The notes: generated by a model from the sequence alone, not told the origin. A stretch of 64,000 bases of DNA from Campylorhamphus procurvoides (GCA_013396655.1 WBMV01000462.1:781635-845634); one strand, 5' to 3'; positions 1-13,009 are shown, numbered from the stretch's first letter. A program made the numbers and translations.

Positions 1-2099
1 AAATGGGCTTTTTTGTGCTCCATCCCTCTAAAAGTAGAATTTACAAACAAAGATCATTAAATCATTTGGTTCTTGTTGCTTCTGCTGGGTTTTCCTGTGC
101 CCCACTCTGCATTGTGCCCTCCTGCTTTGCTGGGTGGACAAGGAAACATCCAACTGCTGTCCAAGAGAATCTTTGGAAGAGGATTAAACTACAGAGTGCC
201 TGTGATTACAAGGCACTTGACAGCGTGACCTCTGAAGACCTTTCCAAACCTCAGCTGGGCTCTCTTGCTCTTGCTGCAGTGTGATGGTGATAACGAGGTG
301 AAGGGCTGGGAACACGTCCCGCTGCTGAGGGCAGGAGGAGGGAAGGGCTGGCAAGGGCTCTGCAAGACCAGTGTGATCATCCCAACTCCCATCACACTCA
401 ATTCCTGCCTCAGCAGACAGGTTTGTCTGGACAAACCACAGGGTTTGGCTCGGATGGATGTGGGCAAGCCATGGAGAGGAGCAGGTGTCCTTGTCCTTTC
501 ATCTCCCTCTCAGACTGTGGGTGTTAGACAAGATCCACTCTTAGGACTGTGCTGTTCCCAACGCTGCTGATTTTTCTGGTTGTGAGGGTGGCTCAGCATT
601 TCATCAACAGCGTGGGTCTCTCCATCTCAAAAGCAGGATGTGAGCCAGGCGTTTTGTTCACTGCATCCCAAAAAACACTCTCTTGCAAGGCACCACAGCC
701 CCAAGCTGTGGTGGCCCCAGTCATGCCATGTTTCCAGAGGTGAGCTTCCCAGTGCCCTCCTTCGTGCTGACGGCTGTGCCAACGCTTTTATTTTTCTTCA
801 AGGAGACTCGTAGGGCTGAGAGCTTTTCCAGTCTGCTTTTCTAAACATAAGGGAAGCATTTGACCCCTGCAATCCACTTGAGGAGAAAAAAAGGTGTTGT
901 AGTCAGAGAGCTCGGAGAGGCAGCCCCACCTCCTCCAGCTATGTCTCAGCCGAGCCAAGGACAGAAGCCTGTGTTTTCCATGGCACCTGATGAAGAGGCT
1001 CTTGTGTTATTCTACTTGATTTGGTCTGTACTTGCCTCAGGCCAGTTGCTGTCATTTTTCATCCCAAGCATCTCCAGCCCATCTGCACTTCCCCAGGCCA
1101 TGGGTACAGCGAGACACGGAACCCCATGTGTCCAAACCACTTCTTGGTGGTGACCTCTCTCTCTTTAAGATCCAAAATGTCTCATGCCATGGATTGCAGA
1201 TGAGCCTCAGCTACTGGGTCCAAGGGCTGCTGTGCCAAAATGCCAGATCCATTGTCTGCTGGTGTCCACATCACACTGGACACCTTGTCTTTGCTCACAG
1301 GGCAGCATTTGATGGCTAAAAAGCAGGTTTGAGTCTTGAGTCCTTGCAAAGTGACAACTACCCCAGTTTGGGTGGCCAAACCAAGCACTGTGGGTGGTGC
1401 TCATCGGGCACTGCACTTCTGTACAAAAGGAATGTTAAGAAAGGGAGGAAACAGGATTTTCCACAGGTCAGAGATGTTTCTGAGAGTCCCTGTGGGCAGG
1501 AGCACCACAGCTCTGTGTGTTTGCTGGGACACACATGGAGGCCACGGCAGCTCTAATGACCACTCACCCAACAGTACCACACATGAGCATTTTCTGGGAT
1601 AGAAGTCCATCCTTTCAGGAGCAACAGGGAGGATGACTAAGGAAGGATAATTCAGTCCCACCACAAACAGACTGAATGGGGTTTTCTCTGGGTGACACAC
1701 ACAGTGCCTGGAGTTCCTGGGCTCAGGGAGCCCATCAGCACATGTGGAAGGCACCAACACTCAGTCCAGAGAGCCTGCGAGCCCCAAACCTGATCAATCT
1801 TCTCCCAACCTGCAAGTGGGTGGCTCATTATTTATGAAGTGTTGGGTGGGGGGTTTTGGAGGATTTCTGTTTTACCCCCAGTGGAGCTGACTGGGCTCTG
1901 CTGCCTTTTATGAAGCCACATCTTCACTGTGGATCATCAGCATCCTGAAGTGCTTATGCCTCAGGTACCTGTTTGTACGGAAAATGCCATGACAGCTGAG
2001 GAAACTAATTCAGACAGTGTTTCTTCTGCTTTCCTTTCGTGTGTCACCTTTGTTTTTTTTTTCAGAGGTGCAGCTTTCTGCTACTGTAAACAACCTCAA

Positions 2100-2540
2100 A
2101 AGCTGAGACATACAAAATAAACGGTGCCTTTTTCTCCAACATTTTCAATTGAATACTGAATTTTTTTAAAGAATACAAACCACTACCACGGTAATTAAAA
2201 AAATATGAGTTCAGAGTGTTAAAAAGTGGATTGAAACCTTTCCGTGCAGTTAGTTCACAAGAGGAACAGCTCTGGAAAACAACAGCAGGAATCCCTAGTT
2301 CGTTTCACTCTCGGAAGCCAGACACTGAAGTATAAGCAAACAACAATATTTGTAAAGGAGAGAAAACCATAAACCAAACCCTTTTTCTCAACCCGAGAGC
2401 ATCCTCAAAAACCAAAAAACAAACCCAGCATCATTTAACCAGCTGGTTTAAACAGCAGCACTTTAAAAGGATATAAGAAACAAGCTCATTAAGCTGGAAG
2501 ACATTTTCCATTCCAAAATTACTACTAAAAATAACTGTGC
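2100..2540. other. AT-rich patch in intron 4
   Basis: This stretch is clearly richer in A and T than its flanks, with runs such as TTTTTTTAAAG, AATTAAAAAAATATG and several TTAA words. No coding potential or known repeat signature was recognised. It could be a conserved non-coding element or simply an AT-rich intronic segment; comparison with other birds would decide. Confidence 0.25.
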
Positions 2541-3214
2541 TCTTGAACTCTGCCTCTCCACTGGGCCATGGCCACTTGCCTGCTTTTACATTCACTTGGA
2601 CAGTGGGTTGAAAACCTGAATTCCTGCTCTTTCTCCCCAGACCCCTTTTGCTCCTGTTGGTCCCAAGAGAGGCTCCAAGAGCCAGGATGGCCCCAGCTTC
2701 CAGAGGGGATGCACAGCCATGGCAGGGGATGGGGCACAGCCGTGTAGGAGCTGAGATCCAAGTTAGAACAGGGAGAATCTTCAGTCCCTCTGGACTAAGT
2801 GATGTATCTGAGCAGCTCCCCGGTGACGTGGGAAGGTCTCTGGGCTGTGGACTAGGGAAGTCCACAGTCCAACCCCTCCCAGGTTAAATCCCTCAGCTCA
2901 ACAGCAGTGCAAGAGAGAGGGGAAAAACCAACCCAAAAACATAGAAGAAGAGAAAGAATTAACCCAGACTGTGAAGTTTAATGAAGTCCTGAAGTCAGAG
3001 ATCAGGTGTGCAGCCAGACAGATGTTCTGGATGCTCAGAGCATGGCTCTGGATCATGTCCCAGCAGCTGGTGGAGACAAGCTGCAGCCACTCTATACCTG
3101 GGCCATGCTGCTACAGTCCCTGCACCTGGATTTAGGAACCGTCTTGGGGGTCAGCCACGCAGCCTGAGCTGCAGGAGAACAACCTCTTGGTCTCCACATG
3201 GGCTATGAGCTTCC

Positions 3215-3500
3215 CGGTGGAGTCGCCTCGACATCCACTTTACCCAGTTGGCATCGAATCCGCCGCCAGCGCTCCCAGCACGCCCAGGCTGCAGCCCTGA
3301 GCTCGGCACGTGGAAACGCTGCTCCCACAGCGGGCAAGCCCAGCAGGTCCTGTGGAGACAGCGTGGCTCACACGAGGAGCCGCTCACGTCCGGAGGCAGC
3401 GCTGGGGGACGGAGAGGCTGGAGCCGCAGCGGGGCCGAGCTGTGCCGGTCCAAGGGCGGCCGGTGGGAGCATGAGAAAGGGCTCCTCGCTGGAATTTCCT
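3215..3500. promoter_or_regulatory. CpG-island-like patch in intron 4
   Basis: By eye I count about 26 CpG dinucleotides in roughly 285 bp of GC-rich sequence. That is close to the number expected without CpG loss, whereas the surrounding intron is CpG-poor. The CpGs are spread through the patch and not clustered in a tandem repeat. Intragenic CpG islands can be alternative promoters, enhancers or polycomb targets. No TATA box or recognisable first exon was identified, and open frames on both strands here (3198-3740 plus, 3151-3513 minus) have no recognised domain. Confidence 0.5.
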
Positions 3501-5209
3501 GCTCTCTGTGCAATCCAGAGGCACTGCCAGCAATGGAGGGGCCGAGACCTCGTCACACGAGACACAACGAGCTGCAACACCAGGCCACGGAGCTCACAGC
3601 CTCCGGTGACCCCCTTCACCTCCAACATTGACCCCAGCTGGTGGCACTGCACACAAGACCCCTCACTGTTTACTCCCACCTCAGCCCCGCCAGCTCCAAG
3701 GCAGTTCCCACTTTTCCCCTCTAAAATCCACGGCTGCTGATATGCAGACACCTTAGACCCTAATGAGTAACAGATCAAGCAAGGAGAGTTCTGCTTCTGG
3801 ATACAAACAGCCACCCCCACAATAATAATAATCCCTGCATTAGTCAAGATCCCTGATGGTAATCTTAATTTTGTTCACTATCCGGTATTTAGTGGGAGAC
3901 AGAGTACAAAAACCAAAGCCTCACAGAGCTGGCAGTAATTCATAGGGGAAAAAATGTTCCCAGTTGCTTATTTATTATAGCTGCAATATCTCAGAGCCTG
4001 TGAGGCTCATTCAGCATGAAAGCAGCACAGGATCCATCCTGTATGTTTTTCACAGGGAACAGTAAGAAGAGATGGACAGAACAGGAAGAATCTTCTGCTT
4101 CTGGAGACTTTCACATCCTTAAACTGAGGCTTGTGGCCCTGAAAGCATCCTTGTCCTGCCAGCAGTGCCCCACAGCCACACCCTGCCTCTCACCTCCCTG
4201 GGTGCTGCTTCTTCTACCCTGGTCAAGGTTCATCCCTCCAGGTCTGCTCTTGGCAGGTTCACCTGGAGACCCCCCAACCTTTGGGATCAAACCCTTCCAG
4301 ACCTCCATCAGCTGCCCAAGACATCCTGTGGATTTTACTTCTCTAATCCAACTTCTCAGCTATGTAAGAGCTCCTTTCCTTTTACTCTCTGGCATGGGTT
4401 TTTGGGTACAACTGTGACCTTCATCCCTCTTCTTCCCAGCATCACCACCACAGCTCTGCCTCTCACCACAACTACAGTACTCACTTTAGAGGGCTTTACT
4501 GTACTTCCATGAGATCCAAGTGCCTTTGGGCTACAGGAGAGATACTTCCCACCAGGAACCTGCTATGCCTTTACGTAGCTATAAATTAGGTCTCCAGAGC
4601 AGGCTATTTTATAGGGAAACGAGGCCCATTACCCTGGTTCTGTTACTTAATAAGATACAACAGTTGATGCTGGAGGATAAAAAGCTAGCTATGTTGTATT
4701 TAGGCAAAACAAATTAGCAATGCAGGATTTAGCCCAAAAGAGAGGTGGGATGCAACAAGACTGGTGTAAAGACAAGGACAACATTCCTGGCTGGCAAAGT
4801 GGATGGGCAGCAGCAGTGAGTGGGGATGGCTGCAATGGGAAAAGAGCCTTTTTTCTTTTTTTTGACAAATCGTGTGGCAAGCACACGTGAAACTCAAAAG
4901 GTTTCACTCAAAAACTCAAAATTCAAAAGAGTTTTGCTCAAAACCGAAGCTCAGCAAGACACAACTTCTGCCTTTCAGCTCTAGGACAACACTCAGACAT
5001 CTCCATGCAGCGCTGAATTTTTAGGTTTATAACAAGACAGAGTTTTATTTGGGGACTGGAGGAGTTATTCCAGCTTTCCCTACATGGAGATTATGCCCCA
5101 AATATCTACTGTCTGCCAAGTCACCAGCCTCCTGCCCTTCTCTGCCACTGTCCTCAGCCAACACTGCCTGAGTGCACTTCTGGAGTTACCAAGATCCCAT
5201 CTGTCACAC

Positions 5210-5390
5210 TTTTAAATAATTGTCTGATCGTTATGAATTCATTTGCTATTCATTGTGATAATGTTAATCAAGATGAATTAATAGAGTCCTCCTACTGTAC
5301 ACGCTCCCTGAGGAATTCCACCACCGTTTAGAAATTAATTAATGGACCTATAATTTTAGTGGTGCTGCCCATGCAATCACCGCTAATGGC
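5210..5390. other. AT-rich, homeodomain-word-rich island in intron 4
   Basis: The block contains many TAAT/ATTA-type words (for example GTTAATCAAGATGAATTAATAG and AATTAATTAATGG split over two clusters), inside GC-rich intron. The abrupt composition change and lack of repeat signature suggest a candidate conserved non-coding element. Function is not shown by the sequence alone. Confidence 0.3.
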
Positions 5391-6399
5391 AGGCACGGAG
5401 CAGGTACCTGCTCACAGGATGTCACTGCAGGCAGCAGTCACAGCACTCCTGCTGGTTCTCCCAACCCTACAGACCTTGGCCAAGATATTCTGGGGAGGCT
5501 GAAGGGTCTCCAGCTGCCAGTGGAAGGCTCTAGAGGAAACACCAGGGGAATGGGATGATCCACATTTCTCCCCTGAGAAGCAAGTGCTGCTGCTGAACAC
5601 ACGGGGGACTTTTGGCTTCTTTTTAGTCACCTGAGTCTCCCACGGCTCAGGTTTTGGATCAGATTTTCCTCATCCTGCTGCACATCTCCCATGGGATCCC
5701 GTACTCTCCACATCTCTGTGCCCCTGTGCAGCATGCAGGGCAATGCCAGCCCCCTGCACACAAAGCTCCACACCTGCACTGTCCCACTCACCCTCACAGG
5801 CACTCTCTGATGCCCCAATCTCTCCATTTAACACTAGAGGTGGGGCAGGAAGATTCATTCTGGGCACCGAAGGGTTAAGCTCAGCAAGACCAAGGAGGTC
5901 CCCTGGGTGCCCTGGCAATCCTCCCACACCTTCAGCACAGACAGTTTTGACATGTGATGACTCTGCACCTTGTGGGTCCTCAGGTAACCCCATAAATTGA
6001 GCATGGCAGGGTCTGCCCAACACTCAGTGCAGCTCCAGCACTGCCCATTTAATCAGTGCTCCAGACAGGACTAAGTGCTCTTCAAAGGGACCCGGGCTGG
6101 AGCTCTGCTGGCCACAGGGATGGTTTTATCAGCCTGTCAGGGAGGCAAGTGTGGCTCTGAAGATGTAAGGGGAGAAGGCTGCAGAGAACTGGGGTCATTT
6201 TCACATCATGTCTGGTAAAAGCCCATTCTGTCAACAGATTAGAACAGACAGACTCAGCATTTAAAAAGAGCATTTAAAAGAGGCGCTGCCAGGGACATTT
6301 AGATCCTAAACTTAAGTTCCAGTAAGGGGAGACCTACTTTTTATGAGACTGAATTTCTTCCTTTTTCCCAATGAGAAAAAAATCAGATATTGAACTGGG

Positions 6400-6515
6400 T
6401 GGTGAAACCCTGGCACAAACTGCCCAGAGAAGTTGTGTCTGCCCCATCCATGGAAGTGCTGAATAGGGCTTGGAGCAACCTAGTCTAGTGGAAGGGGGTG
6501 TTTCCCACCACCCAT
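6400..6515 (+). mobile_element. CR1 LINE 3' fragment, degraded
   Basis: The words ACTGCCCAGAGAAGTTGTG, TGCCCCATCCATGGAAGTG and GAGCAACCTAGTCTAGTGG match the order of the 3' part of chicken-repeat-1 LINEs, in forward orientation. Internal bases are missing between the last two, and the terminal octamer repeats are absent. It is therefore an old, truncated, non-mobile remnant. It lies about 200 bp from the exon 4 donor, on the strand opposite to RXRA. Confidence 0.85.
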
Positions 6516-6585
6516 CCATCAGGCACCACTCTGGAGCCCACAAGAGGCCCTGGCTGTGGCACTAAAGCAAAATATAAATGAGTCA

Positions 6586-7618
<1,033 letters not shown>

Positions 7619-7769
7619 CTGAAGATCTGTCCCCGCAGATGGCACATATGTGCTTAGTGAAGGAGGCCATCGTTCCTGAGGGATGTGCTGGCACTTTGAG
7701 GACTCCATTGAGCCCCAGGGGTGGCTTAATGTCTTCTGTGCTGGTGACGGAGTTCATGGGCGAGTTGAG
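7619..7769 (-). CDS. RXRA: RXRA exon 3: end of A/B region and start of DNA-binding domain
   Basis: The exon begins after a CTGACAG acceptor (AG at 7771-7770) and ends at a GTAAGG donor (7618-7613). It holds 50 complete codons plus the first base of a Gly codon finished in exon 4. The first part ([20 protein letters not shown]) is the conserved end of the RXRA A/B region. The Lys in DIKPP corresponds to the position reported as a SUMO site (Lys108) in human RXRA. The last part ([17 protein letters not shown]) starts the DNA-binding domain with the first two zinc ligands, about Cys140 and Cys143. Intron 3 therefore falls inside finger 1, between its two cysteine pairs, as in other RXR genes. 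The 719-bp gap to exon 4 and the matching phase (1 + 2 bases) support one transcript. An internal Met at 7757 is not a start, because the frame continues upstream to the splice site. Confidence 0.97.
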
Positions 7770-10479
7770 CTGTCAGGGCAGAAGCACAGGGCTCAGTGGG
7801 GACCAGGGACATTGGATGTGGGGCTGTGTCAGCTGGGACAGGGGGTGGAGGGACAAGCAGGGGACAAGCTTCCAGTGGGGGCCAGCACTGCTTGAAACAC
7901 CCACCACAACCTCTGGGTTCATGATTTGGGCACATGAGCCAAGAGACCAAAAGCACAAGTGCTCATCTGGTGCCCTGGCATAGGAGCTGGCATGGCTCTG
8001 AGCTGGCAGCAGGATGCCACCAGCTCTTGCTGCCAGCACTGGGGCAGAGAGAGCAGGACATGGCCAGTCCCCTTGGCATCACCACCAGCCCCACAGAGCT
8101 GACATTGCCTTTCCAAGAAGGATGTTTATACACAATTTCAGTGGAAGGCAAGTTGCTTCTTCACTGCCAGACCCCCACCCATGGCACTGCCACAGCACAG
8201 CTCCCGTGGCCAAGGGTCACAGGACACTCCAGCTTCACACCAGGGGACACAGGGAATATGATCTGCAGTGATGGCTTGTGGGAGAACTTCTGGCTGGGAT
8301 CGAGTACATGCATGGATGAAAGGCCAGGACACTCATGCTTTAGCTCAGAGAGACCCTGTCTAGGAGGGTTTGGGGGTGGATGAGGGAGCTGGACTCAGTC
8401 ACCTCTGGGACCAAGTGATCCTCTGCTAGGGCCACTGCACCAGGGACCATTGCAGAGTTATCATCCCTGTCAACCTCTAAATCCAGGCTGGATACACAGG
8501 ATTGTGCCTCAGTTTGTTGTGTTTCCCTGCCTAATAGAGATTCTCAGCAATTGCACTTGTCACAAATTAATTCAGGGAAGTCCCAGGGCTTGTGATCTGT
8601 CAATTAGAGCAGTGCAGCCGTTCCTCCAGCTTTTAAGTCTCCAAGCTGGTAGGGAATATTTGACAGGCAGATGACTAACAACCACAGAACAGGGCCAGGT
8701 AAACCCACCCTGGAGAAAAGTGATAGATCTGTCCCCCTCTCACACCCTGCCTGTGCCAACTGATGAATCAAAAGCAGTCAGGACCTAGTGCCACCAAAGG
8801 ATACACTCCTGAGCTTTAGCTGCTGTTCGATAGAACAGAGAGGAGAGGGACAAACAGGTCCCCAGACAGAAGCATCTCTCTTCAAGTTCCCAGGCACATG
8901 CTCTCACTGTGCTACCCTGGGAGCAGAGGCTGCCAGTTAAGGTCACCAGCTCCAGCAATTCCTCCCAGCACACTTCCTGGGAAATGGAACCATTTCCCAG
9001 GTGCAGCTGGTGGCTACAGATCGTGTCACACTGCATCACTGGCCATGGACATGTGGGACTGAGGGCAGAGGCCATGGCTGCCTGATGAAGATAAGCCTTT
9101 CATCACAACCTCCCCAAGCCCCAGAAGTCCACAGAGTCCACTCAAGCAGCGCCCTGAGAGCACCAGGGGGGATCATGGGCAGAGCAAGAGCAGCCCAGGA
9201 GAGTGGGGGTCCCACCACCCTTCATGGCTCTGTGCATCAGCTGGTCAGAGCTGAGTCAGCCCCAGGCTGGAGTGGGGGGAAGTCATCAGTTCCTCTCACA
9301 GCACTGGCCCGAAACCTCAGCAGAAGCACCACGTGCACCCCGGGGTTCCCACACCACTCCGGCGCCTGCCCCGTGCCTTCCCCTCCCAGTTGGCAGCCAC
9401 CAAGAGAAACCAGCAGCACGTGCAGGCAGGGAGGGGGCAGAGGGGGAGGCAGCAGCCCCTCGCCTTGGCACAGCACTTCTGCTCTGGGACAGGACGGCTC
9501 CAGCTCAGCAAGCCACTGGGGACACAGGAGGAACCAGTGCTCTTCTTCCCTCTTGATGCCAGAATCTCTTGGTTCTTTCCCTTCCCTCTTCAGCTCATTG
9601 CACCAGGGACCGACTCCTGTCCCTTCTGGCAAGCAGAGCTTTATTCCTCCTCCCATCCAAAAAGAAAAAAAATCCCACCCCTTCTCCAGTCCCCCAGGCA
9701 CCCTTACAAAGAGCATTGTGCAAAGGCAGACGGCGGCTCTGGAAAAACCTAATCCCGTGTCTGATCTCTCCCCGCTCACCCCCGGGCGCCCTGAGCTGCT
9801 GCCAGCGATGCCTGGGGCAGCTGCGCCACACAGCCCTGCAAACTGCATGCAAAGTCCCTCCCTTACAGCTCTTACTGAAAATCCTGCACTTTTTTTCTGT
9901 TTTCCCAGAATTTTCAAGTAAGAGGGTTTAAATAATATGTTAAGTCCTGGTAAGCTGCAGAGCTCCTGGGTCTAGACCCTTCAGTCTGGCTGGGACCCTG
10001 CTTGCCACTGTGAACTAGTCCTGCCTCACACACCTCATCCCTGGCCCAGCTCAGCATAAGCATCCCCTCTCTGAGCGGGCTTCCCTGGGTGCTGGGATCC
10101 CATGGCAGGACAACCTGCCTCATTCCCCTGATTTTGGGGCTGCATTTGGAAACGATGGGAGATCCTGGGAAGCTCACAGTGCTGGAGGAAGGGCAGTGGG
10201 AGCACCTGGAGCATCCTCCAGCACTGGCACTGAGGGCTGCTGGGTCCTCACCTCTGCAGAACCAGATGGGATAGGGAGAGCACCCTGTTTTTTTGAGAGC
10301 CTGATGGCTCCTCTCTACCGTGGTGGAGCTGGGATGGAGGGGACCCACCCTGGGGACCCACCGCACCTCACACACCACGTGCGCTTCTGCTCTGCTGGCT
10401 TTCCAGGGGCGACGAGGCATGGCCTGATGGCAAGTGGCATCTGCCATCTGATTCAAACCACCTTCCATCAGTGCCATCC

Positions 10480-10925
10480 CCGCCTGGAGACGGGGGCCAC
10501 ACGCCTCATTACCCCGGCGCTTTGCCGACCGGTGCTCCCCTCTGCGCATCGGCCTCGCCGCCTGCCCGCACCCTCCTCCTCCTCCTCTGCGGGCCCAGGT
10601 AGGCGCCTCTGCCCTCTGCAGGGATGGGGACAGGGACCTAATGCGTCCAGACAGGGAGCAGATGGCAGGAGCCATTAGGCTGAAGGTCTCCAAACTGTCA
10701 CCTCGAGGAAAAGCACTTAAGACAAGTCCCCGAACGGTGGACAGACATTCACACAGTGCCGAGGGTTGGAGCCGTGGTGCTGCCAGCACCATCCCACCAC
10801 GCTCTCGCTTCCCCTTCCTGCCCTGGAGTTGTGCTTCGTTTCGGTTCCCGCGGCTCGACGGCCCCAAAAGCAAACTTGAGCCTTCTAATCGACACTGGGG
10901 GTGCCGTCACCCCTTCCCCGTCGTC
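10480..10925. promoter_or_regulatory. CpG-rich stretch in intron 2
   Basis: Two dense CpG clusters, near 10490-10580 and 10835-10925, flank a less dense middle. About a dozen CpGs are seen in the first 90 bp and about ten in the second. Such clusters stand out from the CpG-poor intron and may mark an unmethylated regulatory element. No core promoter motif or exon was recognised. Confidence 0.35.
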
Positions 10926-11289
10926 TCCCTGCTCGTGGCTCACCCCGAGTTGCCTCACAACCCCCTTCTTCCCCATCCCCGCTCCTTCCCCACTGTTCTG
11001 GCGCTGCTGCTGCTAATTTTGTTCTGACTGCCCATTCCCAGGCGCTGTTTCAGTTCCCCTTCCCTCGGCCACGGGATGGGAGGCGACGTGTCCACCCCAC
11101 TTTCCCCCAGCAGGGAGCAGGGTGTGGGTCCCTGCACATCTATGGGGGTCATGGGCCAAATCCTGCATGGGAGAAGCCCATCCAAAGGCAAATCTGTTGC
11201 CTCTCTGTTCAGCATGGAGATGCTGGATCCTGGGGAACCTGCCTGAGGGACTTTAGGGGTGGGACTCAGCACAGAAAGACCAGTTATCT

Positions 11290-11540
11290 GTGGAAATAAA
11301 TCAGGCCAATATTTAAAAATAAAGGTGCTGGCAGGTGCTTGACTCACAGAGAGGGCCTGAAATAAATAAACCCACAGCGAGTGGCAGGTGGTGGCCAATT
11401 CCTTAATCTGCCCTTTTACTAAACATATACCGTGCGAGCAGCCAGCAACAGGTGGCAGGGGCTGGCCAGTGCCCCGATCTGGCTATTTTTAAAAAGAGCT
11501 TATCTCTCCCTAGTTGGAGGGTTTTTTTCATAATCTTCTG
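11290..11540. promoter_or_regulatory. Candidate enhancer-like segment in intron 2
   Basis: The segment combines a consensus AP-1 word (TGACTCA, about 11340-11346), CAGGTG E-box words, a near-consensus MEF2 word (CTATTTTTAA, about 11484-11493) and a TTATCT GATA-type word within 200 bp of AT-rich sequence. Motif clustering suggests, but does not prove, an enhancer. It ends shortly before a CR1 insertion. Confidence 0.3.
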
Positions 11541-11610
11541 CCAGTAAAGGCCAATCGTTCCCTTGCAAGGAGAAACGGGCAGCAGGCAGGGGACCCTTGG
11601 GTGTGTACAA

Positions 11611-11876
11611 GTGGCAGGACAAGGGGAAATGGCCTCAAGTTGTGCCAGGTTTAGATTGGGTATTAGGGAAAATTTCATCACTGAAAGGATTGTCAGGCTT
11701 TTGAAGCAGCTGCACAAGGTGATTCCAGGAATCGCCATCCCTGGAAGTGTTCAAAAGGTTTGTGCATGTGGCCCTTGGGGACATGGTTTTGTGGTGGACT
11801 TGGCAATGCTGGGTTAATGATTGGACTCAACAATCTTATGGGGCTTTTCCAACTGTAAGGATTCTGTGATTCTATT
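11611..11876 (+). mobile_element. CR1 LINE 3' end, truncated copy
   Basis: The copy follows the CR1 3' order: GGCAGGACAAGGGGAAATGG, TTTAGATTGGGTATTAGG, CATCCCTGGAAGTGTTCAA, GGGACATGGTTTTGTGG, TGCTGGGTTAATGATTGGAC. It finishes with the octamer pair ATTCTGTG ATTCTATT (11861-11876), characteristic of the CR1 3' terminus. The orientation is forward, opposite to RXRA. Only the 3' untranslated end is present, so it is 5'-truncated and immobile. It has diverged in many positions, indicating an old insertion. Confidence 0.92.
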
Positions 11877-12250
11877 GGGATCATGGGCTGGCCCCAGAGG
11901 GGATGTGGTGCTTCCCAGAGATGGGGTGGGACCACTCAGGTGAGAATTCCAGTGTACAGACAGCCTTATGTGGCTCACCAGCCTCCAGGTGACCCAGTGG
12001 TGGTCACAGCATCCCTTCCACCCCCAGGCAATGGATGGCTGCACTCCAGCTGTGCTGGTCCCTCATAGCCCCACAGGTGGCTGCAGCCACCCAGCTCCAG
12101 CCAAAGGAGCAGGATGCCCCCAGCTTAATTTCCCCCTTGGGCTTCTGCTTTTTGCCTCCCTTCAGTGCTTGTCTGGATGAGGAAACACACAGACCTGGCT
12201 CCTCCCTGGCTAAACAGGCAGCAGCCACATCCCCACCACCTTCCCCTTAC

Positions 12251-12516
12251 CTGTGGGCTGCTGGTGCCGAATCCCAGGCTGGGGGTGGAGGGGACGGACA
12301 TCGAGTGCGGGCCCATGGGGGAACTGATGACGGAGAACGGAGGGCCCATGCCATTGATGGGCGAGCTCAGGGTGCTGATGGGCGAGTGGAGCTGGCCCGG
12401 GGAGCCCAGCGAGGAGCCGATGCCCGGCCCGATGGACGGGTGGAGGGAGGGGGTGGCCATGGGCCCCCGGCTCGTGGGAGAGTTCAGGGATGTGGAATTG
12501 ACTTGGTTGGAGAAAT
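12251..12516 (-). CDS. RXRA: RXRA exon 2: N-terminal A/B (AF-1) region
   Basis: The exon follows a strong pyrimidine tract ending TTCCAG (AG at 12518-12517) and stops at CAG|GTAAGG (donor from 12250). It contributes two bases of Asp10 and 88 full codons. The product starts FSNQVNSTSLNSPTSRGP, continues with MATPSLHPSIGPGIG, and ends GFGTSSPQ. This matches the ligand-independent activation region of RXRA and not the different A/B regions of RXRB or RXRG. I count seven Ser/Thr-Pro pairs, in keeping with a proline-directed phosphorylation target. The region is low-complexity and presumably disordered. Compared with the human protein as I know it, the alignment needs about five extra residues: one near VNSTSLN and four in the GIGSSLGSPG stretch. 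The Met at 12460 is internal, not the initiator. The true start should be in exon 1, which encodes roughly ten residues and was not found in this window. Confidence 0.96.
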
Positions 12517-13009
12517 CTGGAAGAGAAGAAAGAGAGAAATGGGGTTGAGTCTCCCATCTGGGACAGGCTGTGACACATCACCACAGCAAGCCCTGAGACA
12601 CAGCCCTGTGCCCCTTGCCCTGCCGAGGGGCTGCTTTTCATCCTCCCCAAAAATTCCCAATGCGCCACCATCTTTCCAAACCACTTTCTGCTGGAGTACC
12701 TACACAGGCACTAAGACAGGTGCTGAGGGCATTTCTGCCTTGAGACAGGCAGCACTGCCCTCCACTTCACTCACACACTGTACCCCAGCCCTAAGCTCTG
12801 CCAGAGACTCAGCATCACTGCTCCAACTGATGCCCTCCATGCCACAGGACAATTTGGATTTATCACAGGGCCAGGCCATGCATAGAGAACACGGAGGGCA
12901 GCACCCACAAGCTACAGTAGGGGTTCAGCAGCCAGAGCATGGCTTTGCATTACACATGTGGTTTGTGCGCCCATCCACACACCAGTGTGCCACAAGGCTG
13001 TGTGCTCAA

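Larger units (their letters stand above)
7770..12250 (-). other. RXRA: RXRA intron 2 (4,481 bp)
   Basis: Bounded by the GTAAGG donor of exon 2 and the CTGACAG acceptor of exon 3, with intact phase across it. It contains a CpG-rich stretch (10480-10925), an enhancer-like AT-rich segment (11290-11540) and a nearly complete CR1 3' end (11611-11876). The remainder (7770-10480) appears to be ordinary GC-rich intron. Confidence 0.93.

Noticed and set aside
3198..3740. Open frames on both strands over the CpG-rich patch
   Set aside because: No known domain, and the frames overlap on opposite strands. Treated as a consequence of high GC, not as an exon.
9001..9921. A 306-codon plus-strand open frame in intron 2
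   Set aside because: The translation is Pro/Ser-rich low complexity without a domain, similarly long frames exist on the opposite strand of the same bases, and there is no supporting splice or promoter evidence.
9914..10873. A 319-codon minus-strand open frame in intron 2
   Set aside because: No recognisable family. It covers CpG-rich intron where stop codons are rare by composition.
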